A stretch of 64,000 nucleotides of DNA, taken from assembly GCA_037176885.1 (NCBI GenBank), contig JAWWNJ010000031.1, positions 248,001 through 312,000 on the forward strand. The letters are read 5' to 3'. The DNA comes from Favolaschia claudopus. Lineage: Eukaryota > Basidiomycota > Agaricomycetes > Agaricales > Mycenaceae. How positions within the stretch are numbered: position 1 is the stretch's first letter; each line of letters starts with the position of its first letter. A program made the position numbers and the translations under genes. The notes below the pieces were generated by a model that was given only the letters and a program-made list of their open reading frames with translations, ran no database searches and was not told the origin of the DNA. This document shows, one piece after another, positions 45,798-58,100 of the stretch.

Positions 45798-47830
45798 TTA
45801 GTTTCGGCTGAATACAAGACCTACTGACGGCATGTGGAGGTAAATGTTCTCATCTTCTTCAGAAAAATATAAGAGGTCTGTCGGGAAGCCTCGAGAGAAC
45901 CCATCATCGACAGCAGTCCAGGCGCTCACGCAGCTTTTCGAAGCCGAAGCGAAAACCATACTGGAAAATTCAATATCAGCCTTTGGCATATACTTGCATA
46001 GTAGATGCTCACCGAAATTCGTCCCGTCTGCCGGTAGACCACATTGTTATAGGCTCTGCCTTGGAACGCCTGTCATCATCAGGAATATGGTGAACGAGGC
46101 GAAGGACATCAGTTCCTTGTAGAAACAGCTTCGTAACCCACAATGAGCCTTCGGCCACACGGATAAAGATTTTCGAGCCATCGCCATTTGCAGATATCCA
46201 GCGACCGGCATACCGACGAGCGGCGCTAGCGGTGAGTATTCTATCCAGGGTTGGTTGAAGATGACGGAAAATGTCGAGAACTATGTCGCCGGCTGGGATA
46301 GGTTAGCATCCAGTGTACGACGCGTTCTTGTACGCTACCTACCTGCGGTTGATGTGGGTACAGTGCCGGTCATGAGCAACGCGACTCCGTACGACATATC
46401 CTGGTTGATTGCAAACACGCTGCGTGATGCCCCGAGCACACCCACTAGTCGTTCGTAAACCTTGTTTCAGACGCATAAATGGAAGTAATTGTAGGCCTCT
46501 CACATTTTTGAAATATCCTGATAGGCCGGGCATACGAGTCTCGCATTTTCTCTATTTCCCAGAGCATGCCGACCTCCGTCGTGTCGTCCATCCAAGCTTG
46601 GATCGGACGCAGCCATTCTCGAATTACATGGGGAGGCAGTAAGCTTTCGGGTCTTGTAGGATCCAGGATTGTCTGCATCACTTTGACGTAGTCGGAAAGT
46701 GAGCTCATTTGGCCGCCCGAGCATGACATGGGCTCCAAGAAATCCAGATCCTGTGAAAATTGTGAAGGGAAGGTTGCGATTATTCAACGAGACAACCTAC
46801 CACTTCATCGCTATCGGCAGAGGCCACTGCGACGTGGGCTTTGTTGTGAGGAGTGACAACAAAAGAAGTGCCGTTCAAACCAAGCGGATCGAAGATGTCT
46901 CGCTGCGCCAAATCTGCCCAAGTCTCAGGCGATCCAGTCTGCTGTTTGGTCGTTTCGAACGCCCAATTGGCAGCCACATTCACCTGGCCGAGAACGGCCA
47001 TTCCAACATTGGAATAGAGTGAGTAAGAATATGTCGGTACAGTCAACGGATAATTCTTCAGCCCGTCGATCATTTCTGCGGTCGTTGGAAACGGACGGCC
47101 GTTGACGGGCGGTGGGCCGGTGCCTTCCAAGGAGTGAGGCCAATTCTTCATATTTCCTCGAGGAAATTCACGAGTCAGGCCAGACATGTGGCTTGCCAAC
47201 TGCCGCAAAGTTATAGGTCCTGAAGTTTCCTCAGCACTTCGATTAGCCCAGGTGCCGGATGCATATGCGAAGTCGGGCAAGAATTTGGTGACTGAATCAT
47301 CCCTGAAATGTGTCAGCTTGTGGTAACTTCCACATGCTCAAAACTCACCACTGAAGAGCGCCTCTCTCCCTGAGGATGAGCGTTTCGAGAGCGGCAAACA
47401 ATTTTGATCCTGAAGCGATGCGGAATATGCTGTGACGGTCAACAGCACCTCTTTTCTCCGGATCGCTCTCGTTGGCCTTCAGAGGACCGATTCCAGTCTC
47501 GTAGAGAACTCCTTCTCGTGTTACGATCGCCAAGACGAGCCCATCAATACCACCTCTGGAATATGATGTCTGTATGGACTTGTCAATGGCGCGGAGTGCA
47601 GCAGCGATTTCCGCAGAGTCATTACGCAGGGGAGCGAACGCGAAGACGTTCGGAAGTGGGGGATGACAATTCGTAGCACTAACGCGCGTTGAATTTTGGA
47701 GGAAAAATAGCCTTTGAATGACCACGGAAAGCAAGGCAGATATTGTCACCGTCAGAAACATCCAAAGCCAAGAAATTTTGGGGGAGCGTTCATTTTTGGC
47801 AAATGATTCTAGCTCTTTCTGCGCCTTCAT
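45798..47830 (-). CDS. Membrane-anchored serine beta-lactamase-like (PBP-type) protein, intact copy
   Basis: Six exons keep phase: 47830-47349, 47302-46801, 46750-46504, 46444-46343, 46292-46013, 45960-45798, giving 591 residues. Residues about 21-44 form one hydrophobic segment, a likely type II signal anchor, so the enzyme domain would face the secretory lumen or outside. The beta-lactamase-family fold is indicated by IASGSK (Ser140..Lys143, the SxxK nucleophile motif), HMSGL near 199 and YSN at 257-259. I cannot assign the third (KTG-like) motif. Fungal members act as esterases, peptidases or lactonases; the substrate here is unknown. The last exon reads through GFSRGFPTDLLYF to the stop. 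Four truncated 3' copies lie to its left. Its right neighbour is the GH3 gene, 180 bp away and on the same strand. Confidence 0.88.
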
Positions 47831-48010
47831 AGTGACAACTTGTTGAGAGTTAACGGAAAAGAATGGGTTGCCGATTTGTTGCCGAATGATCGATGATCCC
47901 GGAGTCGGAGTTTAAACTGTCCTTGTCTCGGTCAATTTTTCCAAAAGAGTTCTAGGATCTTGGATATGGTGCCTGAGGTAACAAAAAAATCTCCGACAAA
48001 TACAACAATA

Positions 48011-51000
48011 TCAGGTAACTGTTAGATTGGCCTGAGCAAAACCCTGGTCGCTGGTTCCGACTTTAATGTTGAACGTCCCGCCCTCTACGGCCCACGCATT
48101 TTGTATGTTCCAGACTGCAAGTTGTGATGAGAGAACGGGGATCGTTACCGTTACTGAGCCCCCAGCACTTCGAGAGAATTATCATGAGCCATCTGGTGAA
48201 TTTATTTCAGAAGGAAACTTACGGAATGTCAACCTTTTTGAACCCGACAAGTTGCTGATTCGCCGTGACCACCGAGCTCAGCACATCCGTCATATAGACC
48301 TTGAGAAAGTCAGCTCATTGTAAGTTTGCTGTAAGTTATTTGTACCTGGACCACCTCTTTGCCCGCCACGGAGCCTGTATTATGGACCGTTACAGTAACA
48401 TCGAAGTTTTGCGTTTTGCTGATGCTCGAAGGCGAGATCGTCAAGCCAGTACTGTGCACAAAATTACAAGCCGCTCTCGTGTCTGAAACTGAGGACAACC
48501 CACTAATTGAAGGTACTATTCTCAAAAAATCAGTGTTACTCGGACTCAGACTTTCAACTGATTTACAACTTACGTATAGCTCAATCCGTGCCCGAAACTC
48601 CACAACGGTACCGGGCTATCGAGTACATACTGACAACAGAGTCAGAGCCAAAGGATTTCACACCAATAGTACACCAACCTGATGCCCGAACTTCAAGGAT
48701 CCATCATCGAAGACTTGTCCAGGATCCAACGGTCGACCGGCCTTGAGGTAGTTGTAGAAATTCGGCGTGGTACCCACGGAGCGCGGGAAGGACACGGGGA
48801 GCTTTCCTGCATAGAAAATCAGCTGTGTCGGCCACTATATTCGGCTTGCATACCCGAGGGATTGACCGCGCCGAATATGACTTCCGCCAAAGCCGATCCT
48901 TCAGTATTTGTGTTAGTACAAATTTCTAATGGTATTGCAAGAAACTCACCGCCAAGCTCTCCAGGGTAGAATTGCTGAATGACAGCGTCGGCATCTGCAC
49001 ACCGATTAATATGGAATATGAAACTAGAAGCGAACGCATACGAGCTTGGATCCACGGCTCGGCAATAGGCTTTCCCGACACGAATACAACTACTGTAGGT
49101 TTTCCGGCCGCTTTGACCGCTTTGACGAGGTCGAGTTGAGCGCCGACCAAAGCTAAATCACTGAGATCGACGTGTTCGCCAGTGGTTGCGTTTGTGCCCG
49201 GAGTCCTTTGGGCGGATTTGATTGCAGCAGGCACGGAACAAAGTTGATACGAACCAGAGAAGGGTTTGATCCAGACTCCATGTCCCGACCTGAACAAAAT
49301 TATGCAAGATAGAAGGTAGATAGAAGTCTGAATCTACCATAACAATGGCAATGTCTGATTCCTGAGCTGCCATCACCGCGTTCCCGAACCCAGAATCGTC
49401 GTTCGACCACAGCTTACATCCCTCTGCGAAATTGATTTTGACCGAGCTGGACGTGTTTGCCAGATATTGTTTGAAACCGTCCAACGGGGAAATCCCTGAC
49501 ATGAAGTCAGTTTGAATCTTTGTGTTCATTATCATGATAATAATTTTTTACCGTTGTTCGAGGCGTTGAAAAAGACATAGTCGCCGAACTGTGCAACAGA
49601 TTCTAAATTTACTGCGTTATTGAGAAATTTTACTTGTTTTACTTACCGTAACACGATCTGCCTGTGGTCCAATCAACGCAATCGACTTGACGCTCTTGCT
49701 GATGGGCAGCGTATTGGCGCGATTTTCAAGAAGCACAATGCTCTCCGTTTCTATTTCGTGCAAGATACTCCTCGACGCGGGAGTGCGAAGAGTAGAGCGA
49801 TAATCTTCATACGGGTACGGATCTGGAAGTGGAGCTTTAGCGGCAGTCACGCTTAGCCAGGGAACGAGCTTTTACTTTCGAAAAGGCCCAACGAGAATTT
49901 GGTACGCAGCATTGCGCTGACGGTTTGATCCAAGTATTTGACATCTACGGTCCCGGCGGCAATTTGATCTACATATACCCCGAAGTGAGTGAGGTTTGAT
50001 TTCTCGTGCGCAAAGCGAACCGGGTAAAGTGAGGTACGTATAGGTACCTTCAACGAGCGCTTAGAGAACATTTTTCTTCTAAAATGGATTCCGAACACGC
50101 ACCTCCTCCCATTTCACCACTGATTCCGTTTTCCAGAGCGGTTTTGGCGGCACATTCTCTAGTATCACAGGTTCCGTGAAGGGTCATGAGCAGATCCTGC
50201 GAGGAGTAGTTAGTATATAGCAAGGTGCAATATGGCGAGCCGAATACATACTATGGCACCGGCGTCGCATGTAACCCAATACTTGTAGCCCCATTCATTT
50301 CTGAGGATATCAGTGAGAAGATCTTCGAACTGTATTAGTAGATATTCATCGAGCTCTCAGGTATATCAAACATACGGGTATTGGCGACAGCAGGAATTCC
50401 ATCGTAGCTAGAGTACGCTGTCATGATTGAGAGACTATTCAAACACGCCCGATTGAACGGCTTGAGATATTCAGTCCGCAATTCTCGTTCTCCTCCATGG
50501 ACTGGAGCCAAATTGCTGGTATTCCGTCAGACCGAGAAATCAATAACTCAAGCAAACCACGCTTACAGTCCGCCTTCCGGTGACCCGAAAGCTGCGAAAT
50601 GTTTGCAGGTCGCTGCCATGCGAGCAATAGCAGTTGAACTCGCGTTTCTACGCTTTCCAGATTGGAGACCCGTCACGTAGGCGTTGCCAATCTCTCCAGT
50701 GAGGAAATGGTCTTCCCCTATAAACATTTCCATTAACTTGAAGTGTCTGAACCGCGTTGGTGTTTCGTACCAAAATTTTCTTCGACGCGACCCCATCTCA
50801 GCTCCCGCGACAAGTCGAGCACAGGCGCGAAGAGGTGCGATATGCCGAGACCTTCTGCCTCGGTCGCAATAATCCCAGCGACCTCAGAGACCAGGTCTGT
50901 GTTGAACGATGCAGCGAGGCCGATGGGAGAAGGGAATGTTGTGCCGTTGTCGGTAAAGCCGTGGAGACCTGTACGGAGGGTTTATAAATCTGACGCTGTG

Positions 51001-51686
51001 CCAAGCCAAAGCTTCACCCTCAGACTGGAACAGTGCCGGGATACCAAGGGTAGTGTTTTCCATCATGTACTTTTGTCCGACACCGATAGCGAAAACCTTG
51101 GATATCGAAGAATTAGTTGGAAGTAAGATTTGTCTCGGGGAGGGGAGCTACCAATTTGTCCCAAGGGACGGAGTAGCCGGCCCAAATTGAACCTGGAAAG
51201 CCTCAACAATGAAACAGAGAGCGATCCATTGATTCTAACCTCCTTTGAGCCGTACCATCTCCTCCTGAAAATAGATTGAGAACGTTTCTCATTAAGCCAA
51301 CAACCTTGAACGCACCAGACCGGTTTGATTGAATGTCAAAGTGTCATCCAGTGGATCATTGAGGCTCATCCACCCATTTAAATCACCCTGGATGCTGACG
51401 CACATTCAGTACCCAGGTGCGGCGGGCAATAAAAACGAAGATGTTCTGCTCACATTTGAGACACTTTCTCTTCCACTGTCATGCGAGGCAACAGGTCGGC
51501 CACACGGTCCTCAATGGACGCCGTGGGGTCCTTGTAAACAGGCAATGACCCGTCGATGTTGGTAGCCCGAGACTCAAGAATAAAGTGCAACCCTTCCTTC
51601 ACACCATTGCTGCTCCGAGTCAGAGCGAGCACAGGAAAGGCGCATAGACTCGCTGAGACTGTCTTCAAGAATCTTGACCTAACCAT
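48011..51686 (-). CDS. Secreted glycoside hydrolase family 3 (beta-glucosidase type)
   Basis: The start at 51686 gives a short signal peptide (MVRSRFLKTVSASLCAFPVLA). A mature start follows with DPTASIEDRVADLLPRMT, the usual GH3 opening. The (beta/alpha)8 domain includes CKHFAAFGSPEGGLN. The catalytic nucleophile is Asp in WVTCDAGAIDLLM (codon 50264-50266). The second domain is seen in EIETESIVLLENRANTLPI and GKPTVVVFVSGKPIAEPW. A fibronectin III-like domain ends the protein (HNTGSVAGKEVVQVYMTDV). The stop TGA is at 48011-48013. The gene has more than ten introns, with small exons I did not all delimit. It probably hydrolyses beta-linked glucosides released from plant cell walls; a beta-xylosidase role is less likely. 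No frame break was noticed. Confidence 0.87.
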
Positions 51687-54026
51687 GCTGGGCGGCGAAG
51701 AGCAGAAGGGCGTCAATTGCTGACACGTCTAGCGCATCCTTATATCGAGAGTTTCTGACTTCAAGCAGTCTCGCAAACGCGCCGCCGAAGCCACATGTGA
51801 CCATTGGGGGGCGGACCGTATCCCTTCTCCCGAGATTATTCCCGGCATTAGCAGTGAAGACGCTGTGGAACCATGCGAGCCTTCGCGCAGATAGAAATTT
51901 GAGATACCCAGCCCGCATACTACAGGGATTTTTTCGGAGTTACCGGGAGGGAGAGAATGACCAACAGGAAGAAGTTTGCTGGCAATCGCCATTGGCCAAG
52001 ACCTCTTGAACCTCTGCATCTCTAGGTTTTCATTCGGAGCATGGTCGTCAGATTCAATTCTTGTCATATATCAAGTTTCCTTGAACCTCGCCTTCACGAG
52101 CGACCCACAGGCCACCGCAAGTAAGCAAGCAGAGCTCTTGCGACACATCAATGCCATCATCAATATTTGATCGGTCTCTGATGGTTTTGATCTCGTGCGT
52201 TTCTGTCGTTAACAACTCATTCTTGACTCATTCTCATTCGGTCCCCGGCATTGCGTAGAACTTGGGAGAGGGTATGAGCCGTGTGTATAAAAGCTTTTTT
52301 CGTTGTTTATTTTCTGGTGCTGTTACTTGAATCTTTGTCCATGGTTTGCGCTGTCGCAGTTGGAGGTTTCGAGCGCTGATGGAAGTTGAGGTCCGAAGTC
52401 CGAGGTCGGTCGATCATAGCCGAATCGGCTAAGTTGATCAACAATTCTCACGGTTCGCGGAAGGGACGAATAAGTAGAGGAGTGTTGCCCATTTTGAACT
52501 CTGCCAGCATTTCCACTGTGGTTTACTGAGGGTTGTTTTCAAAAGCTTTCTTGTTGAAGTATCATTGACAGACAATAATTTATGATTTTTCATGGCAATA
52601 TTCATCCTAACCACTGCCTCTGAGTGAAAATTGCTTAGAGCTGTTAGTAGAGTGGCCTAGAATGTACTGCTGTATCAATTGCAATTCATTTGGGTCTGCA
52701 AATCGACTGAACTCCACCCAGCCATCGCCGATTTTTGTAGAGAAACCCCTCAAAAGCTTTCGGATCAGGTTGAAGTGTTCCCATCATCTGATCTCCATAC
52801 GGCAGGGACTACGCTTTCTTCGTTTACTGTTTGTTGACTATTTTTTGAGAGCTGTATAGGCTTCTGGCGACATGCACTACTCCAGAGACATGTACCTGAA
52901 GTCAACAATGCAAAGGATACCTCAATCTTGAACTTCGTTTCAATGATCTAACCTCCGTCAACAACCTCGTTAGTGATCAAAACCTCCATTGACAACCACG
53001 CAACCGGCTGCAACCTCTGAGCTCAACCTTCCGTGCAAAACCAAATAATTTTCAACGATAAATAAGGTCATACGTGTGGTGCTCCAGAACCCGAATGTGC
53101 TACTACGTTCAGTGAGTAGCCCGAGCAGTGGCCAAGGCCCCGGCGCGCAGCTTGCGCGCGGCGCGTATTCAGCACCACTGGGACGCGTCCGTTCTGTGCG
53201 CTCTGACGCGTTTCTCTGAAGCCAAATTCATTGAAACGAGCGTACCTACCTGCGACTACTATCTGTGCTGTGTTGAATGACTGCGACAACCTCAATGGCG
53301 TAGAACTAGGGGACCACGAATTGCGTGGTATGTACGCCTTCTTTTGGCGTTTCGTGGGCCGTTGCATCGAGACTAATTGATTCACGAGATAGGGACACAC
53401 TATATATGCTTGTTGGAATTTATGCCACGGTTCTTGGACGTATGCGAATAACCTTTGGTAGGTCGTTGCGGCCTCAACCAGTGGGAGCGGCGAGAAACGC
53501 GCGGATGGAGTGTACACTTCATCCCAATTACTCTAAGCACTTTTCTCTCTCTACCTTTCCATCTAGAAGCTGACTTCGAGTTGCATTTAGAGCGTGCAGC
53601 AGCGTTAAAGCCCCATTGCTGCGTTGGACAGTTATAGTCATTGAGAATCGAAGCCCACTGAATATGTCAGAGAGTACGGTGCTGTATGGCGCCAATCCGG
53701 AGCCAGCATCTTCGACTGTGGCTTCCCAGCGTTCTTTGACCCTGCAACTAATTTGGAGTATTCCAGGACTCCGGAAACAACGGGTTCGAAATTTCTTGAC
53801 AACAAAAACAGGTACATAGTTCTCTAGCTTCGCCATTTATTTAATTGCTGACATTCCTCAAAGTTTGCGGCACGCACGTACTCCCGCGTTTCTTGAAATA
53901 AGGGTGCGTTCAATGTCGTTTGGCGGGCATCAATAGATCATTGATCATTGATCACATTCAAAAGGCTGTGACCCAAAATTTTACTCTTTCTTCCAAACCA
54001 CCCTGTCAGCCAATCCACGGAGGCTA
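51687..54026. other. Intergenic region between GH3 and calcipressin, no convincing gene
   Basis: This 2.3-kb stretch holds open frames of up to 150 codons on the minus strand (53068-53517) and 112 codons (51729-52067), without recognisable domains or a clear exon series. It contains a TATAAAA (near 52287), a GC-rich stem GCGCGC-AGCTT-GCGCGC near 53143, and two ACGCGT sites (53183, 53206). The part near 53.9-54.0 kb is presumably the calcipressin promoter. Confidence 0.5.
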
Positions 54027-54786
54027 ATGGCCTTGCCTTCCGACCCACAGACCTCACCCGATGCCAATGAGGTCGAGAGAACAAACACGCTGGCTATAAC
54101 CTCTCTCCCCAAGCAATTTTTCCAGCCTCCAATCCTCCACGTTTTGCGCGACCATTTCGCCACGTACGGTCCACTCAATCGTTGGGTACCCTTGCCGGGT
54201 TTCAGCCGTATCATCGTCGTGTACATGCGGGAAGACGACGCAGAGACGGCCAAAATCCACAGCGATCCAATTGTCCTGGATGGGACAGATGACCGGTGCG
54301 TCACTTCCCCCTTCATTGTAAAAAACCACACTGAAAAAAACTTTAAGACCACAAATCACCCTCCGAGTGTATCGAGCCGACCCCAACCCTTTGCTACCCA
54401 TGGAACCCGGCGGCGACCTCGTCCCAGAAGCAAACTACCTCCGTCCCCCTGAAATCGAGAAAAACTTCCTGATCTCTCCGCCCGGATCCCCACCTGTCGG
54501 CTGGGAGCCCATTAAAGAGGACCCGCCCAACGCCGCGCCGCTCGCAGACGACCTCATGGTCGCCCTCCGCAAGCTTCAAATGCAGGAGAAGAGCAGCAGC
54601 AGCCCGGGCGTGGAGGTGCTCATCGAGCCTGACGACGGCGGCTCCGGCGTTGGCGTCTATGTCCAGGACTGCGTCGACGAGGAAGAGGAGGAGGCGGAGG
54701 AGGATTGGGTGTATGGCCAGTCTGCTCCGGGACGTGCCAAGTGGCGACCGGTGACGCCTATGCCCCCGCCAGCCATGATGGCTTGA
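54027..54786 (+). CDS. rcn1: Calcipressin (RCAN/Rcn1 family), calcineurin regulator
   Basis: Two exons (54027-about 54296 and about 54353-54786) join through DDR-PQITLRVYRADP. The N-terminal part is an RRM-like domain (LPKQFFQPPILHVLRDHFATYGPLNRW). The family signature FLISPPGSPPVGWEPIKEDPPN follows, the calcineurin-contact and regulatory serine motif. Calcipressins bind the calcineurin catalytic subunit and modulate calcium-dependent phosphatase signalling in the cytosol. The length, about 230 residues, is normal for fungi. The C-terminal part has a run of Asp/Glu (DEEEEEAEED), common in agaric members. The gene is convergent with the BRCT gene. The start ATG is chosen as the first in frame. 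Confidence 0.9.
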
Positions 54787-55110
54787 GTTGTGAGTCTTCG
54801 TTCTTGATTGCTCTCTTTCCGGATGATACACAATCAGACCTGTTCCGACCTCTCGTGGGTTTGAGGACACTTGATATTGCCTTTTTTTCTGATCCTTTTC
54901 TGCCACTTTTTTTTGACTCCTGACTGACTTGCTCCTCAGTGTGCTTTCTACTGTATCGATATAATGAGTGAGTACCTGTTTCTCGCTGTCCTTCGGATGA
55001 AACAAACTCAGACCTGTTCTGACTCTTGTGGAGATAACCTCATATTGCCTTTTTTCTGATCCCTTCTTCTTTGCCTCACTCGCTGCCTTCAACACTTCAC
55101 TGATCACCTC
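54787..55110. repeat. Imperfect 168-bp tandem duplication between convergent genes
   Basis: Two related blocks (about 54787-54955 and 54956-55110) share CAGACCTGTTC, ATATTGCC and TTTTTTCTGATCC at a spacing of about 168 bp. It covers the 3' flank of calcipressin and would be transcribed as its 3' untranslated region. No coding potential is seen. Confidence 0.55.
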
Positions 55111-55197
55111 CTTCAGACATTGTATGGACTAGCTGTATGTAAATTCTTGTATATCTTCCCCCCAAGCAATACATCACAAATGAAATGGTGCAAAATA

Positions 55198-58100
55198 TCA
55201 ACTCCGCCTGCTGCTCCTCCTGGGCGGCTTTCTTTTACTCGTGTCATCAAGTGGCTCCCCAATGAGACTCGCCAGCCGTTGCAACTCCGCGCGCTGCCCC
55301 GGATCCTCATACATCACCCGCAAACTCTGCTCCTCCGCACCCATACTCATCCCCTCCATCACGCTATGCGCGTCTTCTGGACCCGGGCTGAACGACCTAC
55401 CCCCTCCAAACACACTCTCCAGCGGCTGTTGCTGTAAGACAGGCAAAACGTCCGACGGCTGGCGAGACTGCGGCTGCAGGTAGTCCTTGATCAGCGACTT
55501 CACAATGAGAGAAAGAAACGGCAGCACATGCCTTGGATCGATGCGGCCTCCCGCGCTTTCCAGCCCGTCCGCTCGTCTCCGCATCCTCCGGCGTCGCAGG
55601 CCGCTTCCCTAACAAACTCACGATGCTCTCCTGCAGCGCCTTCGTCCGGTGGTCGGGAATCTTCGGCGGAGAGACGCTCACTCCGCGACGCAGCGGAGAC
55701 GGCGACATCGAGGATGGTACCCGCGCAGGGGACGATGATGTCGACGCGCCGCGTGCGACGGGTCTCGCCGTCACGCGAACATCGTGCTCTTGTTTTATCC
55801 TGATGCCAGTGCCGACCGTGGCTGCGCGCCGCAAGCCAGCAGCCCCAGCACCCGTACTGCTCGCGGTATGAGTGAAACTGCCGCTGCTAGCGGTGCTTTG
55901 CGTCGGGACGGGCGGGGGGACGGCGTGCGTAACGAGAGGGAGGGGCGACGCTCTGCGTACGCGAGAGGGGGTATTCATCGCAGCACTCGTGGATTGCCTG
56001 CGCACCAGCCTTTTCGCCGGGCTTGGTGTTGTCGGGGCATGATTCAATGACGCGTCTGGCTGCCCGAAGCTCAGCGAAGAGGTGAGCCCTCGTGGAGGAG
56101 GTGGTGGAGGGAGGAAGAATCCACTGCCACTCCCTGTTCCAAGGCCATCCTGAGGCGGCGATTCCTGGCTATCTGTGTCGGGAAGGCACGTCAGATCCTT
56201 GCAAAAAGCAAAGCAAAGAAAGACTCGCCGTAGCTATTCGTGATATCTTGCATCTGCACAGAAGTGTCGTCGTCGGCTTTGCCTTTGCCCTTGTCATTCT
56301 TTTTCGTTGAGGCAGGAGCAGTGGTAGCGTCGTCCTTCGCAGGAGCGACGAGAAATGCGTTCACCAGTGGAATCACGCCTGTACTCGCCATAGCTGCCAG
56401 CCACCCCATCTCAACGACAGGCACGCCCCACTGTCGTGCCTTTGTGTATTTGACGCCGGTTCCGGAAGGGCAGAGCAGGTGGGTTGTGTGACGGGAGAAA
56501 ACAGGGGCGAGAGTAATACCTTGTTGCCACGTTAGCTGTAGTATGACAATGGAGTCGAAAGTAAATGCACCTAGCGCCTTGAGTAACCTCTTCACCCAAC
56601 ACGCCTCCGAAACATCGAGACCGGAAAAGCTCAATGTTATCTTGTCAGCCTCTGTCGACTGATCAGTCAAAGAGTGGCAACATTACTAAAGAACGTACCG
56701 GGTACTGGTAGCTGCACCCCAATAGGCACGAAAGTGGCATGCTCTTCCGGTCCACATATTCTGTCAATGAACAAACACCTCTCCAGCCAGCATTCGGTGC
56801 GATACCGCGCCCGTGCGTTGGTGGAGGTCTCCGCTGCATACAATGGACTCCCGCTGAGACAAAGAATGAGCATGAAAGCCAACAACTGACGGACAACAAA
56901 TACCTGACGAGTCGGACAATTATGAAATCAGGCACCTCTCCAAGCCCTACAACTGCACCACCGGCTTCCTCAACAGCTTGTCGCACAGTCGCATTGTCAG
57001 TTTCACCACGGAACAGGAAACGTACGCCCGCGAATACCGTGCTCCGTGCACTTGGCTCTGGCGCAGTCACTTCTTGGAGACGTTTCACCCGCGATGGGCC
57101 AGCAGAGGCGTTCTGCTTGGCACTAGCGTTGCCAAACGGACCCCGGCTAGATCCCGCCTCAATCTGTATGGAGTTGGCGCGCCGGAAACTTGCGCCAGCC
57201 AGGACACTCCCTCCTGCTTCTCGATCCGTTGGGGCCTCCGTCTCCCCCTTTTCGCGGATTTCCTGCTCGATTTCGCGCGCTTTCTTCGGACTGAGGGCGA
57301 CGCTCCCGCGAGCTCCGTCCACCTCGTATCCACGCGGCTTGAGAAGGCTTCCCCAGAGCTGTAGTGTAACAGCTGGGGGGCGCTGTACCGGGGCGATGAC
57401 CTCATCATCCGCGTCGTCGTCGAAGGCGCTGGGGGCTTCTGTTTCGCTGACGCGTAAGTGGCGAGGAGGTAGGCGGGCTTGCGTAGCTGTAGACGAAGAT
57501 CAAGTTACACCAGAGCTTTAGAGTTAAGACGGAGAACTAACATCGTGGTTGAGGTCGGGGCATGCGGGCTTGATACTTGGCTTCCTCGAAGCGGCCTAAA
57601 CCACATGTGAAGAAGATAATCGAAACAGGACGACAACACTGACCGCCATACTCCAACGAGTCCCACAACCATTCTTCCCACACCAGCTGAATCGGCGGAT
57701 TGGCCTCACCCGCGCGATTGAACTTTTCCGCATACCGCATCTTGTCTGTCTCCTCTTCGCCGGCACAGAGCAGATGCGTGACGCGCACAGGGCGTTCGAG
57801 GGCCTTGACGTATGTTCCGCCGTGCGCAGTCACGAGCTTGTTGATTTCCGTCCGTCGAACGATCTCGGAGATGCCAGAAATGCAGAGGGTGACGCCTGAA
57901 AACACGGGGAGGCGGTGGGCGGTGACGCTGGTCTCGATTTCGACGTCGTCGCCGTGCTGCCAGACCCGGTGGCATTCGATAATCCATGAAGGCAGTAGAA
58001 TGGGGATCTGGCGTTCTAAGGCGCACTAAATACAAGTCAGCTTCGAGAAATTCAATAAGAGGAGAAAGGAAAACAAAGAACTTCGGCGGCCTTGTGAAAA

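Larger units (their letters stand above)
19589..46949. repeat. Tandem array, 9,057-bp unit, three full copies plus partial
   Basis: Units are 19589-28645, 28646-37702 and 37703-46759, with a further 190 bp of homology into the intact beta-lactamase gene. By eye I found only four differing sites: 21852 T against C; 23554 T against C; 32076 G against A; 27057 T against C. Each unit is X plus ankyrin 5' fragment plus spacer plus beta-lactamase 3' fragment. A diverged relative of the unit occupies about 5.0-13.9 kb. Near-identity indicates very recent amplification or ongoing homogenisation. A collapsed or over-expanded assembly is also possible, but the private differences argue against simple duplication of one read. 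Confidence 0.9.

Noticed and set aside
19589..46759. The tandem array as a pure assembly artefact.
   Set aside because: Each unit has private or partly shared single-base differences, and a diverged fourth unit plus unit-specific hAT insertion exist. The exact copy number is still unproven.
52230..52300. FSFGPRHC as a cytochrome P450 heme-binding motif remnant.
   Set aside because: The expected glycine after the cysteine is missing, no ExxR helix or exon series is visible upstream, and a stop follows shortly.
53068..53517. A 149-codon minus-strand frame as a gene.
   Set aside because: No domain, no supporting introns, atypical composition; most likely chance in the intergenic region.
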